From assembly GCA_012729015.1 (NCBI GenBank), contig JAAYDY010000091.1, forward strand, positions 1-37,929: a stretch of 37,929 nt of DNA. Reading direction: 5' to 3'. The notes beneath the pieces are model-generated. The model saw only the letters and a list, made by a program, of their open reading frames with translations. It was not told where the DNA came from and searched no databases. This DNA comes from Phycisphaerae bacterium (GTDB taxonomy: Bacteria; Planctomycetota; Phycisphaerae; FEN-1346; JAACEH01). Position 1 is the first letter of the stretch; each line of letters starts with the position of its first letter. This document shows, in pieces, positions 34,577 to 37,929 of this stretch. The position numbers and the translations under genes were made by a program.

Positions 34577-34789
34577 TCATCCCGTTCGCACTTGCTCCCA
34601 CTTCGCATCCGCCACATCCGCCCGCGAGAATGCCGCGTCCACCTGCTCTCGCGTGACCTGCGTCTGTCCGTTCTCGATGGCCCGCGCCACCAGGCCCAGC
34701 AGCTCGTTGGCGATGTAGAGCACCAGCAGCGCGTCGAGCATCTTGCCGTTCCCTCCCGCGTTCACCTGCACCGTACTGACCTCAGTCAT
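34577..34789 (-). CDS. Small phage protein
   Basis: 70 aa, ATG overlapping the lipoprotein stop by 4 bp, GGAGGG upstream. Sequence is mostly helical (MLDALLVLYIANELLGLVAR, VTREQVDAAFSRADVADAKW). No family known. It is the last gene before the tape measure on this strand, with the moron inserted between. Confidence 0.6.
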   Translation of the reverse strand: MTEVSTVQVNAGGNGKMLDALLVLYIANELLGLVARAIENGQTQVTREQVDAAFSRADVADAKWEQVRTG

Positions 34790-35127
34790 TGTCCGCCCTC
34801 CTTCTTCTGTGCCTCGGCCTTCAGCCGTTCCTCGAGCAGCACACGCATTGCATCATTGAACTGCGCCACCGCCGACGCCGTCGGCTGCCCGCTCTCCACC
34901 GCCTGGTCCCACGAGGCCAGGGCGCTTCGGGCGAGCTTGCGGTACTCCTCGATCCGCTCGGCCGTCGCGGCGTCGATCCTGCCCGCCTGCCGGGCCTCGG
35001 CCAGCACGTTGACCGTCGCCGTGTAGCCGTCCACCGCCGTCACCAGCGAGTACCGCGGATCGTTCGCCCGCATGCACCCAGCCAGAACCACCAGCACCAA
35101 CGCCGTCATCACCATCGCTCGCTTCAT
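34786..35127 (-). CDS. Phage-encoded small lipoprotein
   Basis: 113 aa from the ATG at 35127 (GGAG 7 nt upstream). The signal KRAMVMTALVLVVLAGC has a perfect lipobox; the mature part is a single helical domain (AATAERIEEYRKLARSALAS, DAMRVLLEERLKAEAQK). The earlier frame to 35508 is a shadow of the holin-like gene. A lipoprotein directly after a holin-like gene suggests a lysis role such as an Rz1-like spanin or a superinfection-excluding lipoprotein; it is longer than Rz1, so this is unsettled. Confidence 0.65.
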   Translation of the reverse strand: MKRAMVMTALVLVVLAGCMRANDPRYSLVTAVDGYTATVNVLAEARQAGRIDAATAERIEEYRKLARSALASWDQAVESGQPTASAVAQFNDAMRVLLEERLKAEAQKKEGGQ

Positions 35128-35138
35128 GCCTGCTCTCC

Positions 35139-35486
35139 TTACAGGGTTCCCGCCGCCTCGAGCTCCGAATGCGTGACTTGAATCCCGTTCTTCAGGTCCG
35201 CCACCTCCGCCGCCGTCGCCACGCGCCCGCGGGCCTGCTCGTAGACCGCGACCACCATCTTGAGTGCCGCGTCGAGCCGCGCCAGGCCCGCGTTCGGCGT
35301 CTCGTCGGGGATCTCCTTCTCCGCCCACTTCACCGCCGAGATGATCTCCCCCTCGTACTGCTGCCACAGGGGCTTGGCCGCATAGAGCCGCCCCAGCAGC
35401 CACAGCAGCGCCGTCGCCAGCAGCGTGATCCCCGCCGGCGAGTTCACCACCGCCCACAGTCCCGACAACACGCCCGTCCAGTTCAT
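35139..35486 (-). CDS. Holin-like phage membrane protein
   Basis: 115 aa. One N-terminal membrane helix (SPAGITLLATALLWLLGRLY) and a charged cytoplasmic helix (ISAVKWAEKEIPDETPNAGL, ALKMVVAVYEQARG), the size and layout of LLH-type phage holins. The ATG overlaps the preceding frameshift ORF by 4 bp (ATGA), which shows that ORF is translated. Holin is an inference from topology and neighbours. Confidence 0.6.
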   Translation of the reverse strand: MNWTGVLSGLWAVVNSPAGITLLATALLWLLGRLYAAKPLWQQYEGEIISAVKWAEKEIPDETPNAGLARLDAALKMVVAVYEQARGRVATAAEVADLKNGIQVTHSELEAAGTL

Positions 35487-35929
35487 GGCCCTCTTCCTTT
35501 CTTGGCAAATGCCTTCAGAATCCCGATGTTCGCCGCCTTGAGCGGAATGCCTCTGTTTGTCGCCTTGCGGTACGGATGAAAGTCCGCCGGTCCGGCCGGC
35601 GTCTGCCGCTTGGGGTCACGGTTGGCGTTGAAGATCATCGCCAGCACAGTGCTGGTGTGGTCCCAGGCCTCTCGCCGCTTCGCCTCGGCCATGGCGGCCA
35701 GTTCGCGGAGTGTGAGCGGACCCGGGTCCACGCCGACGATGCCCGCGAGCTGCCAGATCAGCCGCCAGCAGGCGTCGCCGCGGTCTCCAGGGCCGCGAGC
35801 TGTTCCTCGACCTCCGCCAGCAGACGCGGGTCGTCGAGCCGCGTCTCCACCGCCCGAAGCGCCCTCTCCTCCAGCACCCGGAGCTTGCCGAGGGCCTTGG
35901 CCAGGACCGCCCGCTTCGGGCTCGGGAAA
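35483..35929 (-). CDS. Tail chaperone extension in the -1 frame (GT-like)
   Basis: This open frame overlaps the 3' half of the chaperone gene in the -1 frame and ends in ATGA overlap with the holin-like gene. Its conserved part begins at about 35780 (LIWQLAGIVGVDPGPLTLRE LAAMAEAKRREAWDH ... FHPYRKA), a type found after tail chaperones in many phages. No ATG, GTG or TTG lies before the conserved part except deep inside the first gene; only a GTG at 35731 would start it, cutting off ~12 conserved residues. So it is most likely made by -1 frameshifting from the chaperone at the T-TTT-TTC site (35926-35932), with a Gly/Pro-rich linker of ~50 residues. CTG initiation is a less likely alternative. 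Confidence 0.7.
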   Translation of the reverse strand, partial: FPEPEAGGPGQGPRQAPGAGGEGASGGGDAARRPASAGGGRGTARGPGDRGDACWRLIWQLAGIVGVDPGPLTLRELAAMAEAKRREAWDHTSTVLAMIFNANRDPKRQTPAGPADFHPYRKATNRGIPLKAANIGILKAFAKKGRGP

Positions 35930-36216
35930 AAACCCACCATTTCCTCCAGGAAGGCCGCGGTCGCCGCCTCGATCACATCTCCGCCCATGGCCCGCCCGAA
36001 GTCCTCGTCCGAGACCCCCTTGGCGTCGAGCTCCGGCTTGCAGACGGCGTAGAGCACGTCGCAGAGCAGAATCGGGTCGTTGGCGAGCCGGCCCAAGAGG
36101 TCGCCCTCGACAATCTCCAGCAGGTTGACATTGCACAGCGTCCGCACCCGCTTGATGGCGTCCACGTTGACGGCCACCGTCCAGGTGCGGCCGGCGTTAT
36201 CCACGAAAGTCCTCAT
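35758..36216 (-). CDS. Tail assembly chaperone (G-like)
   Basis: 152 aa, AAGGA 7 nt before the ATG. N-terminal small beta block (MRTFVDNAGRTWTVAVNVDA IKRVRTLCNVNLLEI) then helices (LLCDVLYAVCKPELDAKGVS, ATAAFLEEMVGFFPSPKRAV), matching the first of the two chaperones that bind the tape measure during tail assembly. Placed after the tail tube, and with a second frame overlapping in -1, it has the lambda G/GT layout. It is separated from the tape measure by four small genes, which is unusual. Confidence 0.75.
   Translation of the reverse strand: MRTFVDNAGRTWTVAVNVDAIKRVRTLCNVNLLEIVEGDLLGRLANDPILLCDVLYAVCKPELDAKGVSDEDFGRAMGGDVIEAATAAFLEEMVGFFPSPKRAVLAKALGKLRVLEERALRAVETRLDDPRLLAEVEEQLAALETAATPAGG
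35926..35932 (-). promoter_or_regulatory. Slippery heptamer T-TTT-TTC for -1 frameshift
   Basis: In the frame of the chaperone gene the codons GGT TTT TTC give the exact X-XXY-YYZ form. It lies ~55 codons before that gene's stop, and the -1 frame is open from here through the extension. GC-rich sequence just downstream could supply the stimulatory structure. Confidence 0.65.
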
Positions 36217-36230
36217 CGCGATCCTTTCTC

Positions 36231-36515
36231 TCAGGCCTCGGTGACGGTCAGCGTGCCGCTCGTGCCTTCAATCGGCCCCGGCACATAGTCGCCGCACGGG
36301 CCGTCCGTCGGGCCGATCCAGTACGGCGTGTCCTCGGTGATGTAGTAGCCGCCGTCGAACGGGCACGTGACGTACCACCGACCGGTCTCGCCGTCGTACC
36401 ACATCAGCAGGTCCCACTGCGGGTCGAGCTGGTAGGTGCTCCGGCCGTCATGCTCCTGGTAGGGCATCCACGTCCCGGCCAGGGCAAACGGCGACGTGAC
36501 GCCGGAGCCGATCAA
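36231..36515 (-). CDS. Small structural phage protein
   Basis: 94 aa if begun at the TTG overlapping the tail-tube stop (TTGA). The sequence is rich in aromatic and Gly residues (WDLLMWYDGETGRWYVTCPF DGGYYITEDTPYWIG), all-beta, a carbohydrate-binding or decoration-like look. The ORF upstream of the TTG is a shadow of the tail tube. Alternatively an ATG ~15 codons later is used. No family known. Confidence 0.6.
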   Translation of the reverse strand: MIGSGVTSPFALAGTWMPYQEHDGRSTYQLDPQWDLLMWYDGETGRWYVTCPFDGGYYITEDTPYWIGPTDGPCGDYVPGPIEGTSGTLTVTEA

Positions 36516-36961
36516 GGGTTTGGGATGGTCTTCCACTCCGGCGCGTTGGCCGAGTAGGTCGGCTTCAGCGTGACCTTGACGCTCAGGGCCTCCTCCAGCG
36601 GCTCCTCGCGCGAGAAGTCGACCACCGCCATGTCGGCCCACAGGCCCCGGCGGCCGGCCTCGGTGATGTCGCCGTCCATGGCCGCGATGCCGATGGCCGT
36701 GTCGCCGAAGTAGGCGGCGCTCAGGGCCTCGAACCCGGCGTCCTCGGTGTCCCAGACCATCTCGAACTCGATGGAGCCTTCCTTCAGCGTGCCCACGCTG
36801 GCCTTCCAGCCGTTGTTGCCGCGGGTGGTCACGTCGGCCTCGCCCTTCTGGAGGTTGACGGTCACGTTCTTGACGTTCGTCAGCTCCGTCCAGGTTGGCG
36901 TGCCGCCGATGCCAGCGGCGCAGAAGTACAGCTTCGCGTCTTTGCCCAGTACCACGCTCAT
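36512..36961 (-). CDS. Phage tail tube protein
   Basis: 149 aa, GGAGGGAGAG ribosome site. Sequence order MSVVLGKDAKLYFC..., TELTNVKNVTVNLQKGEADV, TTRGNNGWKASVGTLKEGSI, EFEMVWDTEDAGFEALSAAY, EEPLEEALSVKVTLKPTY is the familiar pattern of siphovirus major tail tube proteins with a beta-sandwich fold. It would form the stacked hexamers of the tail around the tape measure. Confidence 0.85.
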   Translation of the reverse strand: MSVVLGKDAKLYFCAAGIGGTPTWTELTNVKNVTVNLQKGEADVTTRGNNGWKASVGTLKEGSIEFEMVWDTEDAGFEALSAAYFGDTAIGIAAMDGDITEAGRRGLWADMAVVDFSREEPLEEALSVKVTLKPTYSANAPEWKTIPNP

Positions 36962-36992
36962 CGTTCTCTCCCTCCGGTTCTCGGGATAACTG

Positions 36993-37727
36993 TCAGCCTG
37001 CTCTCACCGACGCCGCCCACAGCCGCGGCAGCTCCGGTCTCACTTTCGCCAGTGCGGGACGCATGAACGGCCGCGCCTCGATGAAGACCACCTTGTACAT
37101 GGGGCCGTAGAGTTCCTCGTTCAGCCGGTTGGCCCGCGCCACCTGGGCGGCAGTCCTGAGCTTCGTGTAGATCACCCGTCCACCGCGAATGTCGATCTCG
37201 CCACCCGAACCGACACGGCGCTTTCGCCGCCGCTTGTTCCGCACCCGAGCCCGGCCGCCGAACTCCAGTGCCTCCGGGGCGCCGCTACCTCGCGGGAATC
37301 CCACCGGCCCGATCACCACCGACTGCATCACCGGCTCGAAGGCGTAGAACAGGTTCTTTCGGACCCACGGGTGCGGCCTGATCGCCCTTGGCGGATGGCC
37401 TGGCAGCGATACGCTCGGGTCTCGCGCCGCCCGCTTCCGGAGGCCCGCGGCGACCTTCCGTTCCTGCTCCCGGCGGCTCGTGACATAGCGCATCGACGTC
37501 TGTGCCGCCCGGCGAATCTTCCGTCCCGCGTCCTGCAGCGCCCGACGGCTCTTCGCGTCCATGTAGCTCTTGACCCGCTGCCGGTCGAAGAACCACCGTT
37601 TCATGTCAAACCGCAGGGTGAAGGCCGACTCCGCCCGACCCGCGAGCCCGGCGCCGGAAAGCCGCGAGAGCGATCCGCCCAGACTCGCGCCCGACAACCT
37701 GCCGATCATGCCCCCGAAGCCCGCCAT
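36993..37727 (-). CDS. HK97 gp10-like minor tail protein
   Basis: 244 aa, strongly basic. Long helix DAKSRRALQDAGRKIRRAAQ TSMRYVTSRREQERKVAAGL, then a loop with HPWVRKNLFYAFEPVMQSVV IGPVGFPRGSG and a conserved ending EARPFMRPALAKVRPELPRL. The helix plus RPFMRPA ending is typical of gp10/gpU-like head-tail joining proteins. A Gly/Ser-rich N-terminus (MAGFGGMIGRLSGASLGG) is additional. It lies 3 bp after the upstream gene. Confidence 0.7.
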   Translation of the reverse strand: MAGFGGMIGRLSGASLGGSLSRLSGAGLAGRAESAFTLRFDMKRWFFDRQRVKSYMDAKSRRALQDAGRKIRRAAQTSMRYVTSRREQERKVAAGLRKRAARDPSVSLPGHPPRAIRPHPWVRKNLFYAFEPVMQSVVIGPVGFPRGSGAPEALEFGGRARVRNKRRRKRRVGSGGEIDIRGGRVIYTKLRTAAQVARANRLNEELYGPMYKVVFIEARPFMRPALAKVRPELPRLWAASVRAG

Positions 37728-37730
37728 CGC

Positions 37731-37929
37731 TTACCTCATCACCCGGAACGTCACCGTCAGCACGCTCGTGAACTGCCGCAACTCCTCCAGGTGCCCTGGC
37801 GAGTAGACCGGCTCGTTCGCCGTGGCGACCCACGAGGCCTTGGGGTACTGCGACAGCTTCCGCTGCCGGAAGAAGTCCGCGATCTCCTCGACCAGGTTCA
37901 TCAGCGGGTCGATCTCGTCGCTCGACTCA
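37731..37929 (-). CDS. Phage tail-completion-like protein, C-terminal part (5' truncated)
   Basis: The frame runs from the window edge (first full codon at 37928) to TAA at 37731-37733, about 65 residues: SSDEIDPLMNLVEEIADFFR, KASWVATANEPVYSPGHLEE, LRQFTSVLTVTFRVMR. Helix then beta strands, in the slot before a gp10-like gene, suits a tail-completion or neck protein. Most of the gene is outside the window. Confidence 0.6.
   Translation of the reverse strand, partial: ESSDEIDPLMNLVEEIADFFRQRKLSQYPKASWVATANEPVYSPGHLEELRQFTSVLTVTFRVMR

Overview
The window is GC-rich, almost fully coding, and looks like a planctomycete chromosome (Phycisphaerae-like). The evidence is two exosortase-type PEP-CTERM proteins, many small Cys-anchored lipoproteins, and frequent GTG/TTG starts with clear AGGAG-type ribosome sites. 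This lineage call is inference. No rRNA, tRNA, CRISPR array, insertion sequence or integrase was found.

Left part (1-11.5 kb). The window opens inside an Lhr-type DNA helicase gene that overlaps an abortive-infection (Abi_C) gene, so it starts in a defence-like pair. Then come an 0.8 kb gene-free stretch with an 11-bp tandem repeat, three minus-strand lipoproteins, a plus-strand lipoprotein, a ten-repeat SEL1 lipoprotein, a decayed fragment of the first lipoprotein, and two tandem HAF-repeat/PEP-CTERM surface proteins. The second PEP-CTERM gene has a ~300-nt leader with a terminator-like hairpin and a possible competing stem.

Middle (11.5-28.7 kb) is a dense defence-like island. (a) A tightly overlapped minus-strand operon has its own strong promoter. 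It encodes an SMC/RecF-like ATPase, a HEAT-domain histidine kinase and a response regulator with two DNA-binding domains. I know no named system with this set. (b) A retron-like locus comprises a consensus promoter, a ~260-nt structured RNA closed by matching end repeats (a1/a2-like), a small helical protein, an XRE regulator and a retron-type reverse transcriptase. (c) A coiled-coil/XRE protein follows. (d) A four-gene operon encodes a DUF499 ATPase, a small companion, a DUF1156 adenine methylase and a PLD-SNF2 helicase. It resembles parts of BREX type 3 and DISARM but lacks PglZ and DrmA/DrmB.

Right part (28.7-37.9 kb) is the tail module of a prophage read on the minus strand and running off the window. 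In transcription order it has a tail-completion-like protein, an HK97-gp10-like protein, a tail tube, a small protein, a tail chaperone with a probable -1 frameshift extension, a holin-like protein, a lipoprotein, a small protein, a TP901-type tape measure and four distal structural or exported proteins. One plus-strand membrane gene with its own promoter (a moron) sits inside it. The helicase and the last tail gene converge with only 22 bp between them, so the defence genes may be cargo of, or neighbours to, this prophage.
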